64,000 bases of DNA. Origin: Tetraselmis striata. Its lineage: Eukaryota; Chlorophyta; Chlorodendrophyceae; Chlorodendrales; Chlorodendraceae. How positions within the stretch are numbered: position 1 is the stretch's first letter; each line of letters begins with the position of its first letter. Position numbers and translations under genes: made by a program. The stretch lies in contig VCJN01003436.1 of assembly GCA_006384855.1 (NCBI GenBank), positions 39,276-103,275 of the forward strand, read 5' to 3'. Shown here in pieces: positions 1 through 13,951 of the stretch. The notes beneath the pieces were generated by a model. The model was given only the letters and a program-made list of their open reading frames with translations, searched no databases and was not told where the DNA came from.

Positions 1-1107
1 CATGACCGGGAACTCCGACACCAACACCCTCACCCATGGGTTCTTTGAACCCCAGCTTGTGTCCGCGCTTGGCCGAGGCAGCTTCGACGCAACTTCTTCC
101 GTCCGCCAATATGATCACTTCCTCATCAACGTTCCTCGCGGGTCGGCCAGCTACGCCGCGGCGGTGCGCGAGGTGTGGAGGCGCATCCGGGCTGCTACTG
201 TTGGCCACCTCAGCGATGCGGACGCCCGCGAAAAGGAGCGGGAGGCGGAAGCTGCGCCGGGATCGCAGAAGGAGCTCATATCATTCCTTGCATCACATGC
301 CAGCAATAACTCTTGTCTTCAAAGTGAGGTGTGCACTCTTCTTGTCACATGCAGGGAACGGATCTTGTTCGGCCAGCTCGACGCGGCGTCGGGCATGTGG
401 ACGGTGGCCATCCCCATTGCGCGGACGGTCATGACTCCGCATGAGCCGCGGGAGGTCGCTACCGGGTACTTTTTCTTGCCGAGCCCATATGCATGGCCCT
501 CGTTGGTAGTTGCGAGCCAGATCATTCTGCCCTCGACAAAGACGTCACTGTGGACCTCTATGGCGACGCGCTCATGAGCCTCCCGGCACTTGGAGACGCT
601 CACTGGCGCGTACAACATGATGGCATCGATGAAGCCTTCCGCGATCTCCGTGTTCACGATATTTTGGCATCGTTGTTCGCCGGGAGGTGGATGACTCGTT
701 CCAACATGCAGTGCTTGTCGGCAACACCGTACCCAAAGACGAACTCCAGTAGCTGGTTCTGGACGCATAGCTCTCCCTCCCGGCATTCAAGGTCGGGACC
801 GGGAGCTATGATTCCATTTGGGAGCATTACTCGCAAGAGCTTGGTGGCGGCTCGAGAGCGCGCTCGCTGCCTCATCAGTAGACGGCGCATTAGTCTGCCA
901 TCGTCATGTTGCCGAAGCTGGACAGTGCGTGCGTGGATCGCCATCGCTCACACGTGCCAGGGTGGCCCGGACACTCAGCCGGACGCGCACCACTCATCCG
1001 TCCCACCTCGTGCGGGACGATGCGGGCCGAGTTTTAGCGGCGCTTCTGTAAATCTATTACAACTGCTTGTAGCGGTACTGGCTTTTTTGTAATTCACACC
1101 AGTGCCC
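1..1107 (+). pseudogene. LINE-A non-LTR retrotransposon, 3' fragment (copy 1)
   Basis: This is the C-terminal coding part and 3' end of a non-LTR retrotransposon that runs in from outside the window. The first frame (2-577) and other frames down to about 1040 match, segment by segment, the second copy at 2960-4320: shared blocks include the peptide SASYAAAVREV, the GQLDAASGMW region and a region reading VDLYGDAL...RVQHDGID. That last block resembles the D-x-Y/F-GD ... RHD-x-I pattern seen ahead of C-terminal endonuclease domains of LINE proteins; this is family-level inference. The frames are broken by several shifts and stops, so it is a dead copy. The 3' end carries the short hairpin plus a TTTTTGTAATTCACACCAGT tail shared with the other copies. 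Confidence 0.6.
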
Positions 1108-2180
1108 AGGTACCGAGCAGCCGCTCGCGTTGTATACCGCGCAAGGCAACGATTTGAATCTGGGCGATTCAATACTTTTGACGTCTGTAGTTTTGGCATA
1201 CCAGTATACCAGGGCGGTCGTCGAATAGGCGGCGCCTTTCTATAAGGGTGGACGAGACGGTGGACAGGTTCTAATCTAACCCGTACAATAACGTACAAAA
1301 GCATCTCGTCCGCGCGTACTTCTACGGGCGTCCCGTATCAACTCGCCCACAACCGCGAGCGATGGACACGTTGAAATCGCCCAAAATCGCCGATCTCGCC
1401 CACCACTCAGTGGACGAGTTCCTATAATATCAGTACTTAGTTGCCCGTACATGCACCAACCCATGCTACTACCGCGCGCCGCGGCGCCGCCCCAACATCT
1501 TTCATCTCCACGCCCGTCAGCATCACGCGCGCTGCGCTTTTGCGTCGAGGCCGACGTCGCCTGTCGGGAGTTATGGCCGCTCCACTCCGTCGCCGAGTGC
1601 CACACACCGTCTACTACGCTCGCCAATGTCTCGTGATGGCTGACCCGTCTCAAGATGTCCCCGTCGCATTCTCGCCCTCTGCGGGCGGTGTCCTCGGGAA
1701 TAATGGTGTCGCAGCAATCACGGAGATTGTCCGGCGGCTGTCGAAGGTGTCCAGTGACCAGCCGCCGCAGCAAGCGCCACCTAAAACCGGCTCGTCCCCT
1801 GAGGCTGCCAGATCGTCCGCGATGCGTGAATCGGTTCCTCAAGATACAATAGTGGAGAAGGAAGGGCATCTTCCAAACAGGCGCCCCGTACGGGTGATGG
1901 CGCCCTTTGCTACTATATTTCTTTCGCACCATCGATGTCACTAGGCGATCCTTAGAATGATCCTATCCCAACGAGTCCGTCACCGCGCGCGGTGCGATTC
2001 GCCATGTCATCATGTCCACTCCAAAATCTCGTCCACCCGTAAGAAAAAGCACAGCCCGCAAAACGAGGTGGACGGGATGGATTAAACCCGTACGGTACGT
2101 TCCCGGGGGATTAGAACCCGTCCCCCGTCCCGTCCACCCGTGTCGTAATAACAAGTGTTGCCTATTACCATTACCACTAC
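1108..2180. other. No recognisable gene; weak inverted repeat
   Basis: Open frames here (for example 1276-1941 on the minus strand) have no recognisable domain. A short imperfect inverted repeat, with GGGTGGACGAGACGG-like sequence near 1246-1300 and its reverse complement near 2090-2145, may mark a small non-autonomous DNA element. No convincing target duplication was found, so this stays tentative. Confidence 0.35.
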
Positions 2181-4404
2181 CTAAAACGCCGACGACATAG
2201 ATATTTCATTGGTGGGCCTCCCGGAGCACGTTTGGCCGGCGCTTCACGCCTTCCGCACGTCCATCAAGGCGTCCGTGGGGCTCGAGGTGCGCTTCGACAA
2301 GATGCAGGTGTACATCGCGGACATGGAGGCCGTGCGGCGTGAGGCTCCGGCCGACTTCGCTCGAGTGGCCGGACGAGTTGGATGGCCACCACGGCATCCA
2401 TGTCCTCAATCTGCCGCTCGGATCGCTAGGGAAGTATGTGCATGCCTACATGCGCGGCAAGGCGGAGGAGCTACGAGAGGAGATGAGCCAGCCTGAGCAA
2501 GATCCCATCTGCCAAGCCCCACCGTCGGTACACCCACTCACTGCACCACCACACATGGGCCATGCTTCAGCATTGCATGCAACACATGGCGGGGTATTAA
2601 CTCCGCACTTGCCTCCTTTCCGAGGTGGAGGCCTTCGCGGAGGCGGTGGATGCCACCGTCCTCACGGCGGTCGAGCGGGTGCTAGGGGTCTCTTTTGATC
2701 CTTCCACGTACGGCACCGACACCAATCCTGTGGTCACAGATTTCCAGGCGGAGCTCTTGATGGACCCTGGCCGCATGGCAGCACATGCGGCTACTTTGAG
2801 CGAGGATGCGGTGGCCAAGGCGCGCACGCTTCACCTCTTCTCTCGGTTGAACCGTCGCTGGCATCTGCCGCATGGCTACCGCGTTTGTGATGCCGCCTTT
2901 ACAGCGGCATGAATGACATCCTCCGGAGGTTCCTCACTAGGAACTCAGGCACCCCCCCCCCCCCCCCCCTGGTTTCTTTGTCCCACAGCTTGAGTCCGTA
3001 CTTGGCCGAGGCCGCTTCAACGCAACTTCTGCCGCCCGCCGGTATGACCACTTCCCCAACGATGCTAGTGGGTCGGCCAGCTACGCCGCGGCGGTGCGCG
3101 AGGCATGCGGCCGCCTCCAGGCGGCTACTGTTGGCCACCTCAGCGACGCAGCTGCCCGCGCGCGTGATGGAGCGGGAAGCTGCGCCGGGGTCGCAAAATT
3201 AAGGAGCTGACGGCATTTCTAGACTAGGCCAACAACTCTCGGCTGCTTTAAAATGAGGTGTGCGCTCACCCTGTCACACATGCAGGGAACGGATCTTGTT
3301 TATCCAGCTCGATGCGGCGTCGGGCATGTGGATGGTGGCCATCCCCATCTCCCGGACGGTCATGACTCCGCATGAGCTGCGGGAGTCGCTGCTGGGTACT
3401 TCTTTCGCCTAGCCAATGCTTGGCCCCGTTGGTTGGGAGTTAGATCATGCTGCCCTCGACAGAGAACAACCCCGTCACTGTGGGCCTCTATGGCGACGCG
3501 CTCACGAGCCTCCCAGCTCCTTACTTGAGACGCTCACTGTCGTGTAAAGCACGACGCTATCGCAAACGCCTTCCGCGATCACTGTGTTCACGACCAGGGT
3601 ATCGTTGTTCGCCGGGAGGTGGATGCCTTGTTCCAGCAAACAGTGTCTCTCGGCAACACCGTCCCTAGGGATGAACTCAAGGACGTGGTGCCGGACGCAA
3701 AGCCCCTCCTCCCGTCGCGACCGGGGGCTATGATTCCCGGAGATTGAAGTCAACGTTGCTGGAGTTCATGATTATGCGGTACGGGGTCAAGTACACTGCG
3801 GTGCCCCGGGCCACGGCTATGGATCGGCTTGAGCGCTCCTTGTTGGGCGACATACAACGGGGGCTGGTAGTGCTGGATGCGGCGTGGCACAACACGGAGC
3901 CGGGACAGGAGGGCCCTCTTCGAGACATCGTGGATATGCTGTCGGAGTACACGGGCATGGTCTTCGGCACGGCTGGTGAGGTGAGCAAGGCGGTGCGCCG
4001 CGCTGTGCGCGGTGTCGCGTGCATGGCCGTGGATCGGGTGCCCTCTCATCGCGAGGCACTCGGTGCACCACCCGGGCTCACCAAGAGGCCTCACTCGCAG
4101 AAATTAACCCGGAGTCCTGAGTTTGCTGCGGCTCGAGAGCGTGCTCGCTTCCTCATCATCATACGGCGCCTCAAATTCGTCCGCCATCCCGTTACCGAAG
4201 CTGCACAGCACGTCCGGGGATCACCCTCGCACACACGTGCACGCGTGGCTTGGACTCGGAACCTTGCCCGCATCACTCATCCATCCCGCCTCGTGCGGGA
4301 TGCGGGCCGCTTTTAGGCGGCTTGCTGTGTTGATATTTTAGTACCTACTGCTTTTAGCGGAAGGTGGAATTGTTACTGGCCTTTTTGTAATTCACACTAG
4401 TACC
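2181..4404 (+). mobile_element. LINE-A non-LTR retrotransposon, 5'-truncated copy 2
   Basis: This copy contains a reverse-transcriptase C-terminal segment followed by the same C-terminal protein as copy 1. The part at 2350-2490 reads GIHVLNLPLGS..YV, the G-x-x-VLG-x-P-x-GS-x-x-Y pattern of LINE reverse transcriptases after the catalytic block. Downstream (2970-3200) the SASYAAAVREA block repeats copy 1, and 3744-4316 ends with AARERARF...HPSRLVRDAGRF and a stop. A C18 tract at 2952-2969 lies in the coding region and breaks the frame, and other shifts follow. The catalytic YADD region is absent, as expected for 5' truncation. The element ends about 260 bp before the start codon of the PILS-type gene. 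Confidence 0.6.
4284..4404 (+). repeat. Dispersed hairpin and tail module at LINE-A 3' ends
   Basis: The module consists of a GTGCGGGATGCGGGCCGC strand, the hairpin GCCGCTTTTAGGCGGC, a spacer, and the tail TTTTTGTAATTCACACCAGT. Similar copies lie at about 1003-1107, 22406-22500, 32055-32156 and 61078-61219, and in reverse orientation near 22590-22670, 27375-27415 and 61340-61372. The placement directly after the LINE-A stop codon suggests a 3'-UTR structure used by the reverse transcriptase, which is inference. Confidence 0.6.
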
Positions 4405-4667
4405 TCTAGACACTGCGACTTTCCTCAATATTTTCCTTAATAGTACTGATTGATGTGCCAGTTGGCATCTCCTTGGTCGCTCAGCTCAACCAGCAGCGCC
4501 CTGCAGCAGGTGACTGGCCGCAAGGCGCGCGCTAAACTGCTCCAGGAGCCCACTAAACTCCGGCCAGCCCCGTGAACGTGGTGCCGCAGCTCTCGACAGG
4601 CACAAAATCAGCCAGCGCCAGAGTTGCAAGATCTTCTCGAGGTCGTTTGTTTTATCCACTGCCGGCC
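4405..4667 (+). other. 5' flank of the PILS-type gene
   Basis: This short interval between the LINE-A 3' end and the start codon must hold at least part of the promoter and 5' UTR. No clear TATA box is visible. Confidence 0.35.
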
Positions 4668-7388
4668 ATGGCCAGCGGCGGGGACGTTTCGCTGCTTGAG
4701 CTGTTTGTGGACGCGGCGCTGCCGATCGTCAAGGTCTTTATTCTCTGCTTCATCGGCGCCGTCGCCGCGCACAGCAAGATCTTCGAGCCCGGCGCACGGA
4801 AAAATGTCAGCATGCTGGTGAGCACCGTTCCCTCCCACTGTGGCGAAAGCAAATTGGCTGTGGCCCTCCTTCAGCCTGCGGCTGCTACCCCCCCCCCCCC
4901 CCCCCCTTCCGGCCCTCTCTCACCCTAGCTCGGCGTCGGCGCACTATCTTCTCCCCAGGTTATTGTGTACCGGCACAGCGTGTTGGCGGGAAATATGCGA
5001 AACGCGGCACGATCACCTCACCCTCGAGAAGCTCCGATAGGGCGATGTGCGTGTATACTGTCGGCAAAGCGCACCGCCGACCGTTCATGCCGCCTTCAAG
5101 ATGTATAGGTCGCTCGATGTTTTGGTACCTACTGTGGCGCGGCAAGAGTCGGTAGAGGCGGCCGAGACCGTTCGGTGTCGGAATATGGCGGCCCGCGTGG
5201 TCCGCACTTCAAAAACATCGATGTCGGTGCCCCGCCGCACAGCCGCACCACCGCCCTGGCAGTCGGGGGCTCGGCGCACGGTGCTGCCCTGTGCTCGCTG
5301 CGTCGCCATCGTGATACGGCACCGCCGCATCCCCCGCCGACGGGGCAGCGAGGTTCAAGTCCGGGCGCCGCAAGAGCGCCCAGTATTCGGTCCTCCACAG
5401 GCCCGGTGAGGCGGCTGGTGTGCCGCGCTCAGGTGTTCAACGTGTTTGCACCGAGCCTGATGTCCATGAAGCTGGCAGCGGCCGTGGACCTGGAGAACAT
5501 CAAGAGCTGGTGGTCCCTGCCCGCGAACATCTGCCTCAGGTGACGGCCAACCCTGACGGCCCAGTTTGGAGATATGCGACGGCAGCTGACTAGCACAGGG
5601 AGGCTACTGCTTCCTGAGCCGTTGCCTGTCTGCCATCGCAGTATTTTGATCGGGTGGATCCTCGGCTGGATCTCTGCCAAGGTCACCAGGGCGCCATCAA
5701 ACATCACCGCCATGCTTGCCGCTGTGACAGCCTTAGGTGGGCGACATGCCCCCCCCCCCCCCCCCCCATCGCCTAGTCTCCTATATTCACAAGTTTATTG
5801 TCCAAGTTTGTGACAGCTAACACATCAACGCACTCATCACTGCGGGCCATATGCAGGGAATGTGGGAAACCTTCCCCTAGTGCTGGTGGAGACTTTGGGG
5901 CGTGGAGATTCCCCCTTTGGGCATAACGTGAGCGACCTGGGCGTGGCCTACGTTGCCTTCGGTATCTGGGTGGCGTCCATCTTTCAGTTCTCGATATCGT
6001 ACTACCTGCTCGCACCAAAGGACAAGCCGCCGGTGGACTATACGCCTATCGCTGCTGCCCCCCAAGGTGAGAAATTCACGTGCGCTACGATTGCCAACCC
6101 CCGCCATGTGCAACACCAAAATTATATCTGCGGTAATCTGAGCGCATTGTGTCGTATCAGAGAATGGGGCAGCGGTGATTCAGGCTGCGGATCAAAGAGG
6201 TACCGATGATGCACAAGAGAACGGGGTGGTGGGTGTGCCCGATACGCTGTCGCCAGTCCGCACGCTGGATACATCCATTGCGTCTGAGAGCAGCGACTCG
6301 CCCTACACTGAGTCCTACCAGAACAGCCCCATGGCCCCGCTGCTCTCGTCCTATGAAGACCCAGACACTGTCAGCAGGTAGTTGACACACCCGTGCGTGC
6401 ACCTGCTGTGATGTGCAGATGGCTACATGAGCGACATGTGCTTTTATAATGTGAGGATACAGTGTAGCAGTGTGCTAACCCTTTGCTTATGCGCCCACAG
6501 AATGTCCCGCAGGCTCAGTAGCAGGATGCGGCCGGTGTACTCTGTTGCAGACTTGACGTCAGTAAAGGATGACTGCTGCTCCAGGTGTTTGTGGCATGTG
6601 AAGCGCGGTACGAATGCCTCTTTACAGCGCTGTAGTGCCTGCATCAGTGACGTTTCAAGGTAGGGCAATTTAGGCCAACAAATAGAGCAGAGGCGGCCAT
6701 GTGAGATCTGTACGCCGCGTGTTGCCCCACAGCTGGCAAGAACGTATACCGCGGCTTTGCCACCGTAAAGTGGGGCAACATCTTCACTTTCCCCATCAAG
6801 GTGTGCTTCTCCGCGATCGCCGTGGGGTTGGTGCCGCCTGTCAAGAATCTCATTGTGGGCAAGACTGCGCCCCTCGCCATCGTGAAGGAGTCGCTGGATA
6901 CCATGGGCGGTGCCATGATTCCATGCATGATGATGGTCCTGGGCGCCAATCTCTCCAAGGTGCGCCACTACCTCCTGCGCAATGCAGCGTGGCAGTGCAT
7001 ACATACCATTGCAGCTGTATAAACCTTGTTTTGCTCCCGTGTCTGCCTGCAGGGCCCGCCTCCATGCCAGCTCCCAGTCATCAACATTGTTGCAGTCGCG
7101 GCAGTCCGCCTGCTGATTGCGCCACTGGTTGGCGTGTCCATTGTCATTGCATCCGTGCATTCCGGAATCGTCGTCCCCCCAGACTCGTTCTTCATGTTCG
7201 TCCTGCTGCTGCAGCATTGCATGCCGACTGCCATCAACATGCACACTGTGGCCACCCTCCACCAGAACGGCGTAGCCGAGGTCACCACCGTCCTGTTCTG
7301 GCAGTATCTGCTGTCAATTGTGACTGTACCCCTCTGGATGCTCTTCTTCCTGTGGTACCTCAGGACATTGTCTCCCTTTGCTGCCTGA
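4668..7388 (+). CDS. PIN-LIKES (PILS) / auxin efflux carrier family membrane transporter
   Basis: This is an integral membrane carrier of the PILS/auxin efflux carrier family, which in plants moves auxin across the ER membrane; the substrate in an alga is inferred only. Exons read by eye: 4668-4817, 5433-5539, 5642-5736, 5857-6066, 6173-6377, 6501 to about 6560 or 6584, about 6733-6959, and 7053-7388 (TGA). That gives roughly 460 residues. The N-terminal hydrophobic helix reads ALPIVKVFILCFIGAVAAH. Exon 4 carries the family GNxGNLPL motif. A hydrophilic loop of about 100 residues (exons 4-6) follows, then the C-terminal helices with IVGKTAPLAIVKESLDTMGG and the HCMPTAINM...VLFWQY block typical of PILS proteins. 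Introns 1 and 3 contain C19 tracts. The exon 6 to 7 junction is unresolved: the obvious donor and acceptor are out of phase by one base, so an alternative site or a damaged splice site is possible. Confidence 0.85.
4888..4906 (+). repeat. C19 homopolymer in intron 1 of the PILS-type gene
   Basis: An uninterrupted run of 19 C lies within intron 1; a second C19 run lies at 5749-5767 in intron 3 of the same gene. Similar runs are scattered over the whole window. Confidence 0.9.
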
Positions 7389-9109
7389 TCTGTTGGTCGA
7401 GATGTTCTAAAATGGAGACAACTCTTCCATGAAGCCCAAGCTTTTGCAAACACCCGATTCCAAGCCTTGGGTCAAATGCAATAAATCCACGCAGCCATCC
7501 AGGGGGATGAGGCCTGCACCGGTGTCAAGAACGATGTGGTATGTCTGGGATACCACCTCGCCAACTGGTATATGCCACAGGTGTTACGCAGAACGCCAAG
7601 ATGTTTTCATGTTCAGTCGTACCAAGTAGAAATGGAACCTTGCAATTGATGCATATTTATGGAATTGCCGCGTTTGTGTTCTGGGGGGGGGGGGGGGGGG
7701 GGGTGGTGCATTGGAGTGCATTGGATGACAACAATCCCGCATCAATTGCTGTCTGCAGGCTGCAAACACAAATAGCACAGGTCAAATGCCCAGTGAAGCA
7801 ACTCAAGCAACTCACAGTGCCCGCGTCAACCAGTACGGCTCCACGCTGTGGTGCCCATGGAAGGCTGATAGTTCATGTGCAAATACATTTCGAAGCGTTG
7901 CAAGCTTCTGTGTGGGATGTGTGACAAATAATACCATGCAGGCTGGAAAATTGAAATTGATTATGATATGCATGCTTGCTGCTCTCAACTGCTGAAGCTG
8001 AGTTGTTCTTAAATAGGCTCTTCTATGGTTTGTCATCGGGGTTGTCTCATCCACAACTGTCGGTAAATATCACGGCAACTTCAAATTTTGCAACCCCCTC
8101 GGGCAGATTTTATGCTATTCTTCACTGTAGGGCTGTGTTCATCGAAGCTTGCAGCAAGGGTCTACATGTGAGACCAATATAATGACGCGGTGCCTCAGAG
8201 CAGGGTAAAAATGGCATGCCACTCGATTGCCCCCGTTTCATTGGCAGCCGCTCGCTGTGCCCGTCCCGATTTTGAATTATCACGTATATAATGATGCAAA
8301 AATTGTAAATGTGAGCGGATGCATTTAACCGAACGACAATTACGCCAGGCGACATAAGCCGTTTTTAGCGGCTATGAATTCCTCACACATCTACTGCAGA
8401 ATATGAGGACAGCCAGGATGTAAGAGGAAGGATGCAACATTGATTCCCGTGGAAACTGAGCGTGCTCCTGAGTTCATATGGTTTGGCACGGCCTCCTTCC
8501 TTTGCTTACCTATGCATTGCAACATTGTATGCTGTAGCTCGACGGGTGCAATAACACCAAACCTAGGATCGATGCAATTCTGAAATGATTTCCTGGCGAC
8601 AGAATGCGCTGTATGTGAGCGTGCTGAGAGCTGTTCCGCATTGATACTGGACGCAGTGCGGCATAGGCGCGTGTGTGGGGAGTAGTAATATGACGAACGT
8701 GCAAAATAACATGTGTGAATGTTGTTCCTTTCCGCTTCCCTAGTATTGTTTGATAGCGGGCATTTCATGTCTGCGGTAAATACATGCAGGCACGGTGTCA
8801 GAACTGAAATGCACCAAGATACATGTTCCCGTGACTCGTGCTTTCTGTTTCTGTGAAATCGCAGCTTGCAAGTCACACTGATATCAATGTCACGGTACGG
8901 AGACCAAGATAGGCACAACAGGTGTCAGCTTCTCTTAAGATTGGCAATCTGGTTGCACTTTGGGGGTGATGGGGGCTCAGCACCATAGGCATGCGGAGCT
9001 TAGAAAGAAATGCCTGCTGGGGTGGGGAATGCGGAGGAGCCAGATGGGGCCAGACTTGCTTTGAGGGTCGGAAACATTGCTTTTAATATTCCATATTGTG
9101 CCGCCGCAT
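7389..9109. other. Intergenic, convergent gene ends, no gene seen
   Basis: The interval lies between the 3' end of the PILS-type gene and the 3' end of RPL27A, which converge. It contains a G21 run (7683-7703). Long open frames on the minus strand (8391-8918) show no recognisable domain or codon bias and are treated as chance. Confidence 0.5.
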
Positions 9110-10656
<1,547 letters not shown>

Positions 10657-11752
10657 GGTGTCGACGGCGACGGTCTGATCCCAACAGCTGGGTTGCGGCC
10701 TGGAACCGCTGGGAGGAGCAACGGGAGAAGGGACGACAAAGTTTCGCCCGCCGCCTTTCCGCGCGCGGCATCGTCCGCGCATCGGTGCGCTTGGGGGCGC
10801 ACTGCGCCGCCATCCCTCCGCCCGAGCTCCTCGCGCCGCGCCGCCGCCACCGCCGTCAGACGGATCTCGGCGCGCGCCGCCCGTTGCACTGCAGTAGTCG
10901 CTACTGTTGCGCAAGATTCCCGTTGATAAGGATTGTACAGTAAATTGGCGGTCATCTTCGCGCTGGCATACAAATATTCATCGTAATTGTTGGACCCAGG
11001 GTACCCCGGTACCCTGAATCCGCTTTTTCTCTCTGTGAAATCCGCATTTTTCCAGTGAACAACTGGCTGCCGTACATGTGCTTAATTTGGACCTTATGGC
11101 AGAAGTACGACACCCAGTTGTTACCAAAGCATGGCACCTAGGCATCTTTGCCAGTTGGCCTTCTTAGACGGAGAGGTGTCCGTCCTAATCGACATCTAGC
11201 CGGCTAGTATAAATTGCCAGCCTCGGCTCCTTGTAATTCAGTCAACTGCTTTTCCAGAAATATTCCGACTCACCCTTTCTCTCTCGTGACAGTGCCACTC
11301 AGCCATCACCACGGCAACAGCGACTACCTATCGTCCATCGCCCACGGCTCATAGCAGCCCTTTGCCTTTCCAGCTCGCACCTTGCTTGCTGGCACTCGAC
11401 GTGATTCGACGCGTGCACGCCGACTCTCGCCGACTCTCCCGCCATCAGTGACAGTGCCACTCAGCCATCACTTCGACAATCCCCTCCGACAGTAATAGTA
11501 TTCACAAGCGGAAATATACGGCAGAAAAGCGGTACGGGTTATAAGGAATACACGCCTGCTGCTGTCTGCTTTTTTCCCGCCCCCGGGACAGGACTGGCAA
11601 CAGTGAAATTTAAAACCCTTACAGCAGCGCGTCGTCTCTACGACGGCCGTTGACGGAAAGCCCTGTCACCCACTGAGGATTAATCCTTACCGACTACTTG
11701 TGCGCATGTCCGCTTGTCTCGGACTGACTGGTTCCGCGTGCTCAAGTACCTG
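10657..11752. other. RPL27A upstream region, no further gene seen
   Basis: The first 250 bases upstream of the RPL27A start codon are GC-rich and probably hold its promoter. The rest becomes more AT-balanced and contains no recognisable coding sequence. Confidence 0.45.
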
Positions 11753-11760
11753 GTACGGAT

Positions 11761-13480
11761 CATGGTTGTGCCGAACACACTTCAGTTCGGGGTGGTTCGG
11801 GAGTTCAGGCCGAAAACGAAATGAACCGCATGAATTCAATTCGGACTGAACTGCCTCGAAAATCGCCCGAACTAGGGGGTATCCGAACTACACCGTAACT
11901 CAACAGATATGACCCCAACGAGTTGCCGCAGCGACCGTACATGGAGATAATTAAAGTGTTCTACGGTGAAAAACTTGCCGCGCACGCCCCGGCACCCCTC
12001 CAGAAAACTAAGGTGCACCAGCCAGCCGCCATCCTGTTGTTCAGCACACTTCACTTCAACACTCCAACACCCAAACCTGAACCTTGTCCACAGTCAACTT
12101 GATATGGAGTCGCCGTCCATCAGCAGTACTCATCATGAACGCGGCGATGAGTTCATGGACGACGTCGTCGAGTCGAAGGTCGAGGAGGATGCCGACGTGG
12201 AGGAGCTGCATGCCGCCAGCGACGATGCCGGCGCGCAGGCAACCGCCGGCGTTTCTCCCCTGGGCGGCGGGCGAGAGGGCGGTTGGAATGCTGACAGATT
12301 CCATTGAGGACGCCACAGTCTAGCTGCAGGTGCGCAGCGCTACTGGAATGGACGGCGTAGAGCGCGGGGGCCGTGCGATAGTGCGCGCTGCTGGCAGGTG
12401 GCATAAATAAAGTAGGCGTGCTGCGGGCGCGGGGCATCGAGCTGTGTCAGAGCGGCGAGGCACAAGTAGGTGCGAGATATGAATGCGGCAGACATGCGCA
12501 TTGATGCTGGAGAGAGGGGCCGTCAGAGCGGAGAAGGGGGGAGGGGTGATAGAGCGAAGCAGCAGCGCTGGCGGGCATGGCGCTGCTGTCCACTTCATGT
12601 ACAAGCTGCAGGGACGGCAGACGCGGGGCAGCGGAGAACAACGGAAGGGGGTAAGGAGCCGGGAAGGTGGGGAGGGGGGCGGGTAGCGCAGCGGCAGTAT
12701 AGATATGACAGCCTTATTAGCTAGATAGGCAAGTGCGCATGTGCGGCTAGTGCGCTGACATGATGTGAAAAATACATTGTCATACTCCGTCCATCGACAA
12801 CTCTCTGGCAGTTGCAGCCTCCGGCATCACCACGTGAATGCGTGCAGCTGAAGTGGTGAGAGTTGAGGTGAGAAGCATAGTGTGGCCGTCAATATATCGA
12901 CATCATATTTAGGCCTTCTCAGCTCTAGCATCTCTATCAACGGTGGCAGCAAGAATTACACGCACGGGGGCAACCACATCACTGAAAATATCACTGAATT
13001 TCCACACGCGGTGGGGACAATGCCAGCATATAGATAACTAGATGAGGGCAGGGGGCGGGGCAGGGCTCGCTCTCGCTCGCTCAAGGGGGGGGGGGCGGTG
13101 GAGGGGGGGCGAACTATATACACAACCCCATAAATCATACAGATGCCCTACCTTCGATGATGTCAGAACGTGTTTTGACATGTTTTGACCCGGCTGCCGC
13201 GGTATCCCGTACGGTGATAAATAGCGTTCGCCTATTATAACCGTGTTTATACGAACGATTGTAATAACACATGTATGTACAAACACGGTATATATATTCG
13301 TCAGCGTTCGGTGGCAATTCGGACTTCTGAACTCAGTTCGGTTCGGGCAGTTCGGACAGTTCAGTTGTTCGGTTCAGTCCGAACTGCGGTTTAGTTCAGT
13401 CCAAACTGTATTCGGCCGAACTCCCTGAATTCAGTTCGGTCCGAACCGAACTCGGCCAAACTGAGTTCGGCACAACCTTG
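11761..13480. mobile_element. Non-autonomous hAT-like element 1
   Basis: The left end begins CATGGTTGTGCCGAAC and the right end, reversed, reads CAAGGTTGTGCCGAAC; both continue into TTCGG/CAGTTCGGA-rich subterminal repeats (11775-11880 and 13310-13475). The flanks are GTACGGAT (11753-11760) and GTACGGAC (13481-13488), an 8-bp target duplication with one mismatch, as expected for hAT transposons. The only notable frame (12104-12307, +) encodes a 68-residue acidic peptide starting MESPSISSTHHERGDEF, possibly a relic of a longer protein. No transposase domain is present. Confidence 0.6.
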
Positions 13481-13488
13481 GTACGGAC

Positions 13489-13951
13489 CAGGGCTGGGCT
13501 ACAATATCTCCGGCACTTCAGGCGGCAAAAACTGCAGCCTGCAGTTAAGCTACCGCACTGCAGAGTTCAGTTATTCCCGAAAAGAGGCTGCAGTGCAGTT
13601 ACCCAAAGTGCCCCTGATATATGCCCTTCACTGTCCCGCCCTTCCCTATAATCAGCAGTTTCATTGCTATTGCAGCTTGCTCTGCAGCCTGCAGACGCCC
13701 CGCCCTTCCCTATAATCAGCAGTTGCGGTGCTATTGCAGCTTGCACTGCAGCCTGCAGTACCGCAGCCTGTTGGCTGCAGCCTGCACTGCAGCCTGCAAT
13801 GTAGTATGCCTGCAGCCTGCAATACCGCAGCCTGCTGACTGCAGCCTGCACTGCAGCCTGCATACAACCCGCAGTACTGCAATCTGCGCTGCAGCTTGGA
13901 GTACTGCACTGCAGCCTGCATGACTGGAAAGTGGACTGCAGCCCAACCTTG
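13489..13951. mobile_element. Second hAT-like MITE filled with a CTGCAGCCTGCA minisatellite
   Basis: The ends are CAGGGCTGGGCTACA on the left and, reversed, CAAGGTTGGGCTGCAG on the right. The left flank is the same GTACGGAC that closes element 1 and the right flank is GTACGGCG (13952-13959). The interior consists of degenerate 12-24 bp repeats of CTGCAGCCTGCA plus two copies of a unit containing CGCCCTTCCCTATAATCAGC (near 13636 and 13698). No protein is encoded; open frames are repeat artefacts. Confidence 0.5.

Noticed and set aside
8391-8918. 175-residue minus-strand open frame as a gene
   Set aside because: No domain, no coding-like composition, and the region is the 3' intergenic space of two convergent genes.
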